A stretch of DNA of 64,000 nucleotides from Thermoanaerobaculia bacterium (GCA_030431255.1 JAUIJL010000016.1:124001-188000), one strand, 5' to 3'. Positions 1 to 9,226 are shown, counted from the first letter of the stretch. Translations and numbers: made by a program. Notes: generated by a model from the letters alone, not told the origin.

Positions 1-3000
1 CAGCTCACGGCTTTGCAGTGGGTCGAGGCCGAGTCGAAAAGATTCGGCGGCCAGGGCACGGTCCATGACCCGAGCCGTCATCCGGCGGGCCAGATCTTTG
101 AGGTGAGGTAAGCCGAGGCGCTCGCCGGCAACGTCGAGAATGGCGGCACGACCGAGCTCACCGCAGCAGAGGTGGTCGAGGCCGTTTTGTGGCGCGGAGG
201 CGGTCGTGGTGATGGCGGTTTCCAGCTCTTCGCGCAGCCGGTCGTCGCGGAGAGCCGGAGGTGTGTACAACCTGGCCAAGGCGATGCCGGGGGCACCATG
301 GCACCATCCGGTTCGCCACAGGCGAGTGGTGGCATCGCCTCCCTTCTCTTCGGCTAGGAGAACCGGCCAATTTCCACGCCGGCCATGGAGCATGGCCCGC
401 TCGTAAGCCACGCAGGCAGCCGCCGCCACCCGATACCTTTCATGTCCCGTAGCTTCGCCCAGAGCAAATAGGGCACGAGCGATCCCGGCTTGGCCGTGGG
501 CCCAACCGGCAAGGAGAAGACCGGTGGGAGCCGCCCAACCCGCGCCGCCAGATGCGGCGGCCCGTTGATGCTCCAGGAGGTGATCGCCGCAACAGCGAGC
601 CAGGTCGAGGAAATCCTCCTCACCGACGGAGGAGCACAGGGTCAAGAGACCGAGGATCAGCCCAGCCGTTCCCTTTTCAACGTCGAATCGACGGTCTCGG
701 CAAACGGCTTTTGCGCTCAGCTCGCGGTTCAAAGTCACGGCCACGTCGAGCGGTGTTTTCACCTGGGTGAGCTCCGCCAGCCAAGTCAAACCGAAGAGCA
801 CGGAGCCGACGCCGCTGAATCCACCCAACCCGAAATCCTCGACGAGCTGATCGGCTCCGACCTTCACCTCGGCGAGCCGGGTGGCCGCCTCGCGGTAGCT
901 CGACTCGTCGGGTCGATGGCGGCTCACCGCAGCAAAGAAGAGAGCCAACCCCAGACGTCCCCGTTGAATCGACAGATTTCCAGTGTCGATGCGAGTTTCG
1001 GGGTGAGCCTCGAGAAGGCGGTCCGCGATGGTGCAGCTCCAAGCTTGGAAATGGTGGCTCAAGGTCTCGGCGTCCATCTCCTCAAAACTGGCCTGCTCGG
1101 GAGCCCTCAGTCGGGAAAAGGGCAAGGACTCGGCGGGTCGCAGGGCCCTTTGGATCAAATTCGTCTGGTGGACGAGATCTTCTTCACAGAGCCCGGCGAT
1201 TCGGCGGCGAACGGCATCGAGCCCCGACAGCTCGACGGCGCCTTCGACGTGGTGCCGAGCCGTCTCGTCGGAGTAGATGTCATCGGTGCCTTCGACATCT
1301 AGGGTGAAGTGAGGAATGTCGCGATCGATCAAAGCGTGGCGCTCGACAGCAGCCAAGGACCAAAGCTTGGGAGCGCTATCGGACTCGGGAAGCCCACTTT
1401 GCAGCGCCTCGCACAACAAGCTCTGCCGCAATCCCAACTTTTGATTGCGGGGTACCGCCAACAACGACAACGTCGTGGCGTAATCCTGACTCGGGCGCAA
1501 GAGCAGGCGTGCCCGAGCTCCACGGAAGCAGTCGAGAGGTCCCAAAGCGCTCGACAGCAGCTCCCGGTGATCCAGAAAGAACCGATAAGCCTCGTCGAAT
1601 CCCCGAACGATCGCTTCGACATGATCTTCCGGTCGGGTCGGCCGTCCCTCGAGTTGAAAAACATTGGCGCCGAGCACCCCTTGAAGCTCTCCGGCCTCAA
1701 CTTTGATCCTATCGGTCCCTAGGTGGGTCCAGGCCCTGCCGGAACCGGCGGTGCGGCGCTGCGGCTCGGCGCGCAGGCCTCCCCATTCACGGATTTTTCC
1801 CCCGTCGCCCACGCCCACTTGAATCAATAAGCCGGATTCCAAACAATCCGTCTCCGGTGAGGGTTCTAGGTGGGAGCCGAGGCGTGCAAAGACGGGTTGA
1901 AGAAACATTTCCGCATCGACGACCGCCGGCCCCCGGGCCGTCGCGACCAGGTTTTCAGCATGCAGATCACGGGCTCGCAGCACGTAGGCCAGAGCGACTA
2001 AGGCCCCGGCCCGTCGGTAGTATTCCTCGACAGGAATGCCCGACTCCGCCGGGCGCAGCCATTGTTGCCAGCCGTAGCCGGGTCGAGACAGGGTGGGGGG
2101 TGTCGGCAGCTCGGCGGGAAACCCTGAGAGCTCGAGATGCTTGAGAAAGTCCCCCAGGGCTCGCTCTAGATTCAGCGAGCGTGGCTTGTAGGCCAGCTCG
2201 AGACCGGAGTCGAGCTCTAGTTTCAGCACTTCTTGACCGCCGGAGTGGGGGTCTGAATGGACGCACTCCAGGCGAGCAATCCGGGTGGGCTGCTTTCCGC
2301 CGAAGGTTTCGGCGAGTCGATACCGATCGTCGCCGAAATGCCGGAGCAAGCGGGCGATGGCAGCCGTCCAATTCCGAGCGATGGTCGAGAGCTGCCTTGC
2401 CAGAATGGGGAAGTGGTCGTAGAAGGCTTCGACCGGATCCGCGAGCACTTCTTCGATAAATCGGCGATAGGAAATATCCGCGCCCGCTGAAGACGGTGCG
2501 TCGCGTCGGGTCTTGAAGAGCTCGTAGGCCACAAGCTCTCCGACGGTAGCGAGGCGTCGCAGAAGGTGAGCTTGCCAAGCGAGCTGAGCTGATTCCGAAA
2601 GAAGAGCGTCGGCGGAAGGGCAGGTTTCCACCAGCCGGGTCCGGGCCCAGAGGATCCACGGAAACCAAATTTCTCTAAACGGCACCGGGCCCGCGGATTC
2701 CTCGAGACGATCCAAAAGGTCGTCTTCGTGAGGGTAGTGCGTTGCAGCGGCGGTCGATTCTAAAAAGGAAGTGAAGACTTCTTCCCAAACCGCCGGACCG
2801 ACCGGATCGGGAAGACTTTCAAGACGGCAAAACGCAAAAGCAGCCAGATGCTTAGGAATCTCGTCCCAAGCGAGGCGACGCTCCAACGCTTCACCTCCAC
2901 CGGCCCCGAGCGCTTTGGCCCAGGGATCTAGCAGCTGGTCTACGGGCAGTCGGTCCGGAACACCAGAGGACGACAGCCGAGCGAGACGTTCGTCGAGCGT

Positions 3001-3054
3001 CTCGCTGCGGCTGGTCCAGCTGGTGGGAGATTGTACGCCTGAATCGGCGAGCAC
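1..3054 (-). CDS. lanM: class II lanthipeptide synthetase LanM (C-terminus beyond window)
   Basis: The frame is open from just after the precursor-gene stop to the window edge (about 1018 codons), so the ORF track, which needs a stop, misses it. The N-terminal dehydratase (DUF4135-type) part carries the motif YKPRSL near residue 288 and DLHAEN near 366. The C-terminal LanC-type cyclase shows GWAHGQAG (~851), GWCHGAPG (~918) and DHLCCGELG (~962). The WCHG cysteine plus the CCG pair would give a three-cysteine zinc site, as in ProcM-type LanMs. The enzyme should dehydrate Ser/Thr and cyclise Cys onto them in the adjacent precursor. I prefer the GTG at 3054 because GGAG lies 5 nt upstream; GTG at 3060 is the alternative. 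An in-frame TAA at 3073-3075 excludes a longer start. It follows the precursor gene by 18 bp, so the two are probably one operon. Perhaps 100 or so residues are missing on the left. Confidence 0.93.
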   Translation of the reverse strand, partial: MLADSGVQSPTSWTSRSETLDERLARLSSSGVPDRLPVDQLLDPWAKALGAGGGEALERRLAWDEIPKHLAAFAFCRLESLPDPVGPAVWEEVFTSFLESTAAATHYPHEDDLLDRLEESAGPVPFREIWFPWILWARTRLVETCPSADALLSESAQLAWQAHLLRRLATVGELVAYELFKTRRDAPSSAGADISYRRFIEEVLADPVEAFYDHFPILARQLSTIARNWTAAIARLLRHFGDDRYRLAETFGGKQPTRIARLECVHSDPHSGGQEVLKLELDSGLELAYKPRSLNLERALGDFLKHLELSGFPAELPTPPTLSRPGYGWQQWLRPAESGIPVEEYYRRAGALVALAYVLRARDLHAENLVATARGPAVVDAEMFLQPVFARLGSHLEPSPETDCLESGLLIQVGVGDGGKIREWGGLRAEPQRRTAGSGRAWTHLGTDRIKVEAGELQGVLGANVFQLEGRPTRPEDHVEAIVRGFDEAYRFFLDHRELLSSALGPLDCFRGARARLLLRPSQDYATTLSLLAVPRNQKLGLRQSLLCEALQSGLPESDSAPKLWSLAAVERHALIDRDIPHFTLDVEGTDDIYSDETARHHVEGAVELSGLDAVRRRIAGLCEEDLVHQTNLIQRALRPAESLPFSRLRAPEQASFEEMDAETLSHHFQAWSCTIADRLLEAHPETRIDTGNLSIQRGRLGLALFFAAVSRHRPDESSYREAATRLAEVKVGADQLVEDFGLGGFSGVGSVLFGLTWLAELTQVKTPLDVAVTLNRELSAKAVCRDRRFDVEKGTAGLILGLLTLCSSVGEEDFLDLARCCGDHLLEHQRAAASGGAGWAAPTGLLLAGWAHGQAGIARALFALGEATGHERYRVAAAACVAYERAMLHGRRGNWPVLLAEEKGGDATTRLWRTGWCHGAPGIALARLYTPPALRDDRLREELETAITTTASAPQNGLDHLCCGELGRAAILDVAGERLGLPHLKDLARRMTARVMDRALAAESFRLGLDPLQSREL

Positions 3055-3072
3055 GAGCACTCCGGTCGTTTC

Positions 3073-3399
3073 TTAGAAGAGGCTGGCCTTGATCTCGACC
3101 GCCGTGCTGGCGATCGCGTTTTGACAGTTTGCATCACCCTTCACCGTCGTGCCACCGGCCACGGCTTCGAGATCGGAGCTCGCGAGCTCGGCGCCCTCTT
3201 GAACCATGTACGGGAGAACGACGTAAACCTTTTCCGGCGACTCCTCGAGCACTTCCACAGCCATGTCGTCGGGAAGCTGCATTTGGAATTGCTCTTGGAC
3301 GATTCCTTTCGGATTCCGCAGCAGAGCCGCGCGATACTCAGGGTTTTGGGTGCTGAATTTGGTAAGAAGGTCTTGCATTTCTCCGCGAGTCATCTTCAT
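3073..3399 (-). CDS. NHLP-leader lanthipeptide precursor
   Basis: A 108-residue protein whose N-terminal part resembles nitrile-hydratase-alpha-like leader peptides (NHLP): TKFSTQNPEYRAALLRNPK followed by an acidic, VLP-containing segment. A double-glycine cleavage site sits at LEAVAGG (residues 77-83). The predicted core is about 25 residues with a single Cys (residue 92) and several Ser/Thr, so at most one lanthionine or methyllanthionine ring can form. The ATG at 3399 is preceded by AAGAGGTG at good spacing. It lies immediately upstream of lanM and downstream of a sigma-54-type promoter. NHLP leaders usually serve LanM-type or other RiPP enzymes, which fits the neighbour. The product's activity (antibiotic or signal) cannot be told from sequence. 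Confidence 0.88.
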   Translation of the reverse strand: MKMTRGEMQDLLTKFSTQNPEYRAALLRNPKGIVQEQFQMQLPDDMAVEVLEESPEKVYVVLPYMVQEGAELASSDLEAVAGGTTVKGDANCQNAIASTAVEIKASLF

Positions 3400-3478
3400 G
3401 AGGTCACCTCTTGAGTGGGTCCGATGGGTTGAGTCCCAGCGGACAAGTTGATGATGTTTTCAGGACGGTCCTTTACAT

Positions 3479-3495
3479 AGCAGATCCTGTGCCAA
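3479..3495 (-). promoter_or_regulatory. candidate sigma-54 (-24/-12) promoter for the lanthipeptide operon
   Basis: On the minus strand the sequence reads TTGGCACAGGATCTGCT. Against the sigma-54 consensus YTGGCACGRNNNTTGCW it keeps the invariant GG and GC at the correct spacing and differs at two positions. Transcription would begin near 3467, giving a leader of about 70 nt before the precursor ATG. The gene directly upstream encodes a sigma-54 activator, which supports the call. Confidence 0.7.
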
Positions 3496-3545
3496 CACCG
3501 CGCGAGACCCATAAACGTATCTGTTCGTCGTTGTTTACACGCGAT

Positions 3546-3564
3546 CGCACAAGAAATTCGTGCG
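3546..3564. promoter_or_regulatory. candidate activator-binding inverted repeat (UAS)
   Basis: CGCAC-N9-GTGCG lies about 80-97 bp upstream of the predicted sigma-54 start site, a typical place for enhancer sites of sigma-54 activators. The arms are only 5 bp, so chance is possible. No second copy was noted. Confidence 0.3.
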
Positions 3565-3642
3565 GGTCCGGCGCGAGCGAATTCGAGCTCGATCTCCAGA
3601 AAACGGAGCTGGGGCTCCATCCGCGAAGCTGGCCGACCCGAC

Positions 3643-4814
3643 TCAAAGACTTCTCTTTCCGGGCTTCAATCGGTGGTGCCGCAGAAAATCCATGAATTTC
3701 TGATATTCCGAAAGATTTAGAGACCAACGAGTGACGAGATTGCGATAGGAACCGAGGGTGTCGCGGAGCCCGAGAGCGACCAGCTCACACACCTCGTTGC
3801 GATTGAGATCCCGCTCCATGAAAGGTTTTTGCACCAGGTCCCAGAAGTTTCCCTCGCCTTGCTCCAGGCGACGATAGAGCTCCTCTACGACGGCAGCTTC
3901 CGGCCTCCATTCGGGCTGAAGTCGGTCCTGGAAATCCCTCGGCTCGATGGTCGAGCTTCGAGCCATGGCGAAAGCCGCCGTGGTCAAACCGATCAGCTCG
4001 CGGACATTGCCGGGCCAACGATAGCCGGCGAGGAGCTCCAGAGCGTCGGGAGAGAATCGTTTCGAGTCGCCGTATCTTTGCTTCAATTGACGAAGCACGT
4101 GGTCGGTCAGCAACCGCCAGTCATCCTCTCGCTCGCGCAGTGGCGGCACGTCGAGGCGAAAGAAGTGCAGGCGAAACAGCAGATCGCGACGGAATCCTTC
4201 GTCGGCGGCCAGCTGATTCAAGGGGCGATTCGTCGCGGCGACGATACGTACATCGGTCTTGCAGCTACGGGACGATCCCAGGGGCTGAAACTCCCCCTCT
4301 GCCAAGGTTCGCAGCAGCATGGTCTGCGCTCCGAGATGGAGGTCTCCGACCTCGTCGAGAAAGACGACGCCTCCATCGGCGATTTCAAAGCTGCCTTTTC
4401 GGTTCGTGGTCGCTCCGGTGAAGCTCCCACGTTTGTGACCGAAGAGCTCGCTGATGGTGGTGTTGGTGTCTTGGAATCGCGGACAATTCACCGAAACGTA
4501 GGGGCTTTCGGTTCGGTTGCCCAAAAGATAGAGCGTTTTGGCCAGCAGCTCCTTGCCGACACCGCTCTCCCCGCGGATCAGCACGGGCTCATCGAATGAA
4601 GCGATTTTCCCAGCTCTCTCGAGCAGATCTTCTATTTGGGGCGAAAGGCCGACGATTTCGACGGCTTGTTCCGGACCCCAGGTCTGCTTCGAGAGCCTGT
4701 AGACTTCCTGTGCCGGCGCAGAGATGTCTCGGCTTGTTCGAGTAGCAATGATTTCTTCCCCCCTTCAGGACGCACCGAACGGCCGGCGAGCCGGCTAGGT
4801 GCTTCGAGAGACAT
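3643..4814 (-). CDS. sigma-54-dependent transcriptional activator (AAA+), apparent frameshift near N-terminus
   Basis: The AAA+ domain is clear: Walker A GESGVGKE, the sigma-54 contact loop as GSFTGA, Walker B VVFLDEVGDL, the sensor region RRDLLFRL and WPGNVREL. The C-terminal tail (GSYRNLVTRWSLNLSEYQKF) looks like the short helical DNA-binding end seen in activators of this kind. No receiver domain is visible. The ORF track begins inside Walker A at a GTG (4584), but the reading frame is open to about 4764 with no ATG, GTG or TTG start in that stretch. A separate ORF beginning ATG at 4814 (MSLEAPSRLAGRSVRPEGG) leads straight into it if one G is added to a G6 tract at 4758-4763. I therefore annotate one gene with a frameshift. 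It is the likely regulator of the lanthipeptide operon next to it. The frameshift may be a sequencing error, a real mutation or slippage. Confidence 0.82.
4758..4763 (-). other. G6 homopolymer at the apparent frameshift of the sigma-54 activator
   Basis: On the minus strand GAAGGGGGGAAGAAATC carries six G. With seven G the upstream frame ...VRPEGG continues as EEIIATRTSRDISAP, and from there into the AAA+ domain. The join is inferred from the two open frames; it has not been tested. Confidence 0.6.
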
Positions 4815-4972
4815 CAAACGAAAGATTGAGTATACTTCGCCTCGGCCCAGCCAGAAGGTGTTCCGAGCAGTGGTGGGGCATACGAAACCACCAGCTCGAA
4901 ATTTAGCTGTAAGCTTGCTCAGGCAGGCTGCGCGAGATCGAATATTCTTAATCTTAAGCAGAGGGTATCCCT

Positions 4973-5803
4973 TTGGTCAAGTCCAGTGATGGGAAGGGTG
5001 ACGAAGACTTGTTGCTGCGCGTGCGCGCGGGCAGCACGATCGTCGAGGAAGGGCGGATCGGCTCGGAGATGTATCTCATCGCCGAGGGCGAGGTGGAGAT
5101 TTTTCGCCGTCTCGGACACGGTGAGCGCAAGGTGGCTCGATTGTCTCGCGGTGACTTCTTCGGCGAGATGGCGGTGTTGGAGCAGGGCACGCCCTACGGG
5201 GCTTCCGCCAGAGCCGTCAGCGACTGTCGCCTGCTGCCTGTCGGCTCGGCGGAGCTGGATTTTTTCCTGCGAGAGCATCCGGACATCACCCTTCGGCTGT
5301 TGAGGCATCTAGCACACCGTGTGCGCACCCAGGAGAATGAAACGCAGCGGGTCAACGAGGTCGCTGCGGGTGTTTTCGCAGAAGTCCCCAAGGAGCGCCT
5401 GCACGGCATGGAGCCGGTGACGGTTCGCAAATCCGAGCAGGCCGCCGGACCGGCCGCCAAGTTGCTCCATGAGCCTTCGGAAACCGAGCTCGACCTATAC
5501 GACGGTCAGACCGTCGTGGTCGGCCGGTTCGATCCGGTGACTCGAAGCTCGACCGACATCGATCTCGGAGCTTTGGATCCCGATCGAGCCCTGAGCCGTC
5601 GTCATGCCAAGATCTGGTGCCGAGACGGCCGCTGGTACCTCAGTGAAGAGATGGCGGTACGCAACGGAACTTATGTCGGGCGACGAAAAGTCCAGCCGGG
5701 TGAGGAATTGGAGATCCACGATGGAGACGTGTTGCGGTTCGCTTTGGTGGAGCTGAGATTTCGCACCCTGAGCGGAGGGCAAGACCGTGACGCTAGCGGT
5801 TGA
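4973..5803 (+). CDS. cyclic-nucleotide-binding and FHA domain protein
   Basis: A 276-residue cytosolic signalling protein. Residues ~10-120 form a cNMP-binding domain (GSEMYLIAEGEVEIF, GDFFGEMAVLEQ). Residues ~180-270 form an FHA domain with the phosphothreonine-binding signatures GRF, SRRHAKI and NGTYVG. It should couple binding of a small ligand to recognition of a phosphoprotein. No helix-turn-helix is visible, so it is not a CRP-type DNA-binding regulator. The start is TTG at 4973, chosen for the GAGGG motif 7 nt upstream. It is divergent from the sigma-54 activator and overlaps the following STAS gene by 17 bp. Whether it acts on the lanthipeptide locus is unknown. Confidence 0.85.
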   Translation: MVKSSDGKGDEDLLLRVRAGSTIVEEGRIGSEMYLIAEGEVEIFRRLGHGERKVARLSRGDFFGEMAVLEQGTPYGASARAVSDCRLLPVGSAELDFFLREHPDITLRLLRHLAHRVRTQENETQRVNEVAAGVFAEVPKERLHGMEPVTVRKSEQAAGPAAKLLHEPSETELDLYDGQTVVVGRFDPVTRSSTDIDLGALDPDRALSRRHAKIWCRDGRWYLSEEMAVRNGTYVGRRKVQPGEELEIHDGDVLRFALVELRFRTLSGGQDRDASG

Positions 5804-6272
5804 GAAAACGACTGCCGGTCCGTCGGTGGTGCTCAGCCTTGCGGGGCGGATCCGAGGGGCAGACTTGGCGGTCCTCGAAGCGGTATTGCTCGACGAAATC
5901 AACGACGGCTGCCGCAGCCTGTTGGTGGATCTCTCCAGTGTCGACCATCTCGTCGGCGCCGCTTTGCCTAAGTTGGTCTCGACCGGCCGTCGGCTCAAGG
6001 GCTACGGAGGACGATTCGCTGTTGCCGGTCCCTTCCGCCCCGAGGTCAGGGAGCTGTTCGAACGGGCCGACTTGGCGAACGATCTGCGGATCGTGGCGAC
6101 CCGGCGGCACGGTGTCCAGTGGCTCACACAGCAAGGGCAGCTTCAGTCCAAAGCCAAGCTGGCGAGAGAGCTCTTGGCCCACGGAGATGAACCGGCGTCC
6201 AAGGTGACCGTCAAGAAGAGGCGGGACCTCAAACGCTTGAGCCGCTTGGCGGCACGGATTCTCAACGCCTGA
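5787..6272 (+). CDS. STAS-domain protein (anti-anti-sigma factor-like)
   Basis: A 161-residue protein. Its first ~110 residues have the STAS pattern: VVLSLAGRIRGADLAVLEAVL, then LLVDLSSVDHLVGAALPKLV, and GGRFAVAGPFRPEVRELFE. The position after the DLSSVD strand, where many anti-anti-sigma factors carry the phosphorylatable Ser, is occupied by HLVGAA rather than an obvious DSSG, so classic SpoIIAA-type switching is doubtful. The Lys/Arg-rich tail (KKRRDLKRLSRLAARIL) could bind nucleic acid or a partner. GTG at 5787 has GGAGGG 7 nt upstream. It overlaps the FHA gene and is probably co-translated with it. Confidence 0.8.
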   Translation: MTLAVEKTTAGPSVVLSLAGRIRGADLAVLEAVLLDEINDGCRSLLVDLSSVDHLVGAALPKLVSTGRRLKGYGGRFAVAGPFRPEVRELFERADLANDLRIVATRRHGVQWLTQQGQLQSKAKLARELLAHGDEPASKVTVKKRRDLKRLSRLAARILNA

Positions 6273-6579
6273 GCGTCGCTCGAGCCTCGAAGGACCGCCG
6301 GGAACAAGCATTTTCTTGTTGCTCGCCGGACCGTGCTTGGATACAATCCTAAAACCAAGACCGATGCCTCGAAGGAAAGCTGTCCAGGCTATCTCACGTG
6401 ACGCCACGTGGAGAAGGGTCTTTGGAATAAAATAGAAAGATATATTTCCTTCACTCCGTTCGCGCCTGATGGGATTCCGCCTAGACTTATTTTGATTCGG
6501 TTTGATTCGATAAGGTTTGGGCCGGCTGTAGATCTGGTGATGGTTTGAGTGTAAATCTAGACACCTCGGGAGGTTAGTC
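6273..6579. other. intergenic region upstream of the TonB receptor
   Basis: No coding frame stands out. A short hairpin AACAAG-N6-CTTGTT (6303-6320) follows the STAS gene and could help terminate transcription. The 6420-6500 part is AT-rich (AATAAAATAGAAAGATATAT) and probably holds the receptor promoter, but I cannot place -35/-10 boxes firmly. Confidence 0.4.
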
Positions 6580-9168
6580 GTGAAGCTCTTTGGACTGAAA
6601 ATAATAGTTTTTCTGGTGGCCGCAAGCGCATTCGCAGCCGACCCGCCCGCCCTCGATACCTTGGATCCGCAGCTTTATTCAAACCCCCCGCGGGGCGTGA
6701 TCGAAGGGTGTCTCACCGACAGAAGCGGTCGCCGATCGACGGAGGTCGAAGTCTCAGTCGACTTGCCCGAGATCGCCGGCACGACAACAGATTCGAAGGG
6801 CTGCTTCAGCCTAGCGGTTCCCCCTGGAAGGCACAGGCTGAATTTCACCAAGGGTGATCGGCAAACGACCTCTTCCTCCATCCAGGTGCCGTTCTTGGGA
6901 ATCGTGCGCATCGAGGCGCTCGGTCCGGATTCGACGGCTCGAGTCTCTTCGAAGACCAAGAAAAAAAAGAGAACCGGCACAGGCCGCACTTCGAGATCCG
7001 AAGAAAGAATCCGGGATCGCAGCGTCATTCGAACGTCTTCGCGCGCACCGATTCCCGAATGGATCGAGTTTGAACGAGCCGTGGAGCAGGCTCGTGGCGA
7101 CACACTCACTTACGACGTCAATGGACGAGCCCTCGGAACGGCAGAGAACCGGCGATTCCAAGTGACCGTCGACGAACGCAAGTTGGATGAGCCGTTCTTC
7201 GGCATGCTGGATTGGGCTCTTTCGCGCTCGGCGATGGAAGATGTGGAGATCGTCGAGCTCGGCGTCGAGCCCGACTCGGCTGTCGGGGGATCGGGCGCGA
7301 TGAACGGGGCTCTTCGACTGGAGTCGCAAGCACCGCAAGCCACTGAAGGGGGACGCATCAGGCTTGGAGGCGGTGAGCGGTCGAGCCGGACGGTCGACTT
7401 GTCCAGATCCGACAGCTTCGGCGAGAGATGGCATTTTCGAGTGGCGGGAAGCACCTCGGAAACAGAGGGTTTCTCGGTGTCTCGCACGGCGGCGCCCGAG
7501 TATTCTCGATTCTGTAGCTCCACCGGTGATTTCGAGTGTCTTCCGGCGGAGAGCGCGGCATTGGGAACACGGACCCTCGAGAGGTCTTCCGGATATGTCC
7601 GGCTGGATCGCGATTCAGGCCCCCTCGGCTTTGACGACGTCGATGGTCTGGTGACGGTGGAAGCGGGATTCGGCCAGAGCGAGGGAATCGTTCGGCTGAC
7701 CGACTTCGGCAGGATTCAAACGGACGAGAGTGAGCAGCCTTGGGCAGCCGCACGTTTCTCGACCCGGTCTTGGCAGATCTCGGGGAATTATCGAAGCTTC
7801 GATTCGGGACGGCAGTCGGTGCTCGGCACCGATGACACGTGGGTTTGGGACTCCACTTCGTGGGCTTGGCGTGTCGCCACCACGCAATCCGCCTTGGCGG
7901 GAAAGCTGAATTGGTCGTTCGGTGCAACGAGAGAGGACGATCGTGTGGACAGCCTCGATCCCGACGGGCCCCAACGTCCGTCGATCCTAAGAGGCCGGTC
8001 CCAGAACCTCGGTCCCGGCCAAACCAATCCCAATCAGCAAACGCTGCTCTTCCAGCCTGTTCAGAGCGAGTCGGACGCCTACTACGGAAAAGTAGATTGG
8101 GCGGCGACCGACAACCTACAAGTCTCGCTCGGTCTGCGTTATGACGACGGATCTCTCTTCGATCCTCAGTGGTCGTCGAGGGTCTCGATCGGGTATTCGC
8201 CCTCGGATCGGCAGACCCTACGACTGGCTTACCATGAGGGATTCGTCGCCCCGAGCTTGGCTGAGCTCTATTTGCTCGCTGATGTGGGACAGGCGGTACA
8301 GCTCGGAGATCTCGAGCGAATCTGCGCGTTCGACGGTGTCGTTTGTGGTTTCGACCTAGATTTCATAAGGGGAGAAGAGGCCGGGAGCGATACGACCCCC
8401 GACACACGAACCGTGGCGCTCGGAAATCCGGGCCTGGAGGTCGAATCGACCCGATCCCTCGTGCTCGGCTACCACTTCCAGGGATCGTCGGATTTTTCTT
8501 GGTCCCTCGATTTATTCAACAACGAGCATGAGAATTTGATTTCGGACCTGGTTCCGGCATTCGACGCTCTCGGCCGTCCGGCCCATTCCATGATTCTTGG
8601 ATATTCGACGTCCGAGGATCTGTCGCCGGACCGAGCCGGCGAGCTGCTGACAGAGCTGGGCAGTCTGCTGGGACCTCGATTCGGAAATCTGACCCGCATT
8701 GTCGACGGTACCCCGGTGTTGGCGGAATCGACCTACGTCAACCTCGGCGACGCCCGCAGCAGAGGTGTCGATGTCGGCCTTCGATGGAATCCGGGGGCGA
8801 TCTCGCTGGCCTTGACTTACAGCTACTTGGACTTCGAGGTCGAGCGCGTGCGCTCCGGCGTGGATCCGCGCCTATTGTCCGCCAACGCACCGGAAAACCG
8901 AGTGGGTCTGGTCATTTCCTACCTCGGCGACCGCTGGGGCGTGACCTTGGGCGCTCGCTGGTTCGACGACTATCTGTGGGTCTCGGGTCCATTCCGAGGC
9001 ACTGTGGAGTCGCAAGTCATCTCCGATGTCGCCGCCCGCTGGGACTTCAGCCGCAACTTCAACCTCAACCTATTCGCCGAAAACCTGACGAGCGGAGGGG
9101 ACCATCAAGTCTTCGGCGGCGCGCTCCTCGACCGGCGCGTCACCGCCAGCCTCGGCTTCGAATGGTAG
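6580..9168 (+). CDS. TonB-dependent outer-membrane receptor with N-terminal carboxypeptidase-regulatory-like domain
   Basis: An 862-residue protein with a signal peptide (MKLFGLKIIVFLVAASAFAA). Residues ~35-115 form a transthyretin-like carboxypeptidase-regulatory domain (GVIEGCLTDRSGR, TTDSKGCFSLAVPPGRH). A Lys/Arg/Ser-rich linker follows, then a plug-like segment (~160-245). The long beta-barrel (LQVSLGLRYDDGSLF, QTLRLAYHEGFVAPSLAELYLL, SRGVDVGLRWNPG) ends in the aromatic terminal signature TASLGFEW expected of outer-membrane barrels. It should import a ligand across the outer membrane with TonB energy; the substrate is not evident. GTG at 6580 has GGGAGG 6 nt upstream. The plug is weakly conserved, so it could be an Oar-like surface protein. 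It is convergent with the subtilisin operon across a terminator-like repeat. Confidence 0.85.
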   Translation: MKLFGLKIIVFLVAASAFAADPPALDTLDPQLYSNPPRGVIEGCLTDRSGRRSTEVEVSVDLPEIAGTTTDSKGCFSLAVPPGRHRLNFTKGDRQTTSSSIQVPFLGIVRIEALGPDSTARVSSKTKKKKRTGTGRTSRSEERIRDRSVIRTSSRAPIPEWIEFERAVEQARGDTLTYDVNGRALGTAENRRFQVTVDERKLDEPFFGMLDWALSRSAMEDVEIVELGVEPDSAVGGSGAMNGALRLESQAPQATEGGRIRLGGGERSSRTVDLSRSDSFGERWHFRVAGSTSETEGFSVSRTAAPEYSRFCSSTGDFECLPAESAALGTRTLERSSGYVRLDRDSGPLGFDDVDGLVTVEAGFGQSEGIVRLTDFGRIQTDESEQPWAAARFSTRSWQISGNYRSFDSGRQSVLGTDDTWVWDSTSWAWRVATTQSALAGKLNWSFGATREDDRVDSLDPDGPQRPSILRGRSQNLGPGQTNPNQQTLLFQPVQSESDAYYGKVDWAATDNLQVSLGLRYDDGSLFDPQWSSRVSIGYSPSDRQTLRLAYHEGFVAPSLAELYLLADVGQAVQLGDLERICAFDGVVCGFDLDFIRGEEAGSDTTPDTRTVALGNPGLEVESTRSLVLGYHFQGSSDFSWSLDLFNNEHENLISDLVPAFDALGRPAHSMILGYSTSEDLSPDRAGELLTELGSLLGPRFGNLTRIVDGTPVLAESTYVNLGDARSRGVDVGLRWNPGAISLALTYSYLDFEVERVRSGVDPRLLSANAPENRVGLVISYLGDRWGVTLGARWFDDYLWVSGPFRGTVESQVISDVAARWDFSRNFNLNLFAENLTSGGDHQVFGGALLDRRVTASLGFEW

Positions 9169-9226
9169 GACGATCATCCATACGACAGACTATGCCCGCG
9201 CGTCTCTAAGGACGCTCGAATTAGCT

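Noticed and set aside
490-1302. Plus-strand ORF of 270 residues
   Set aside because: Antisense to lanM, which has clear LanC motifs on the minus strand; its own product has no recognisable pattern.
3829-4599. Plus-strand ORF of 256 residues
   Set aside because: Antisense to the sigma-54 activator AAA+ domain; no motif or ribosome site.
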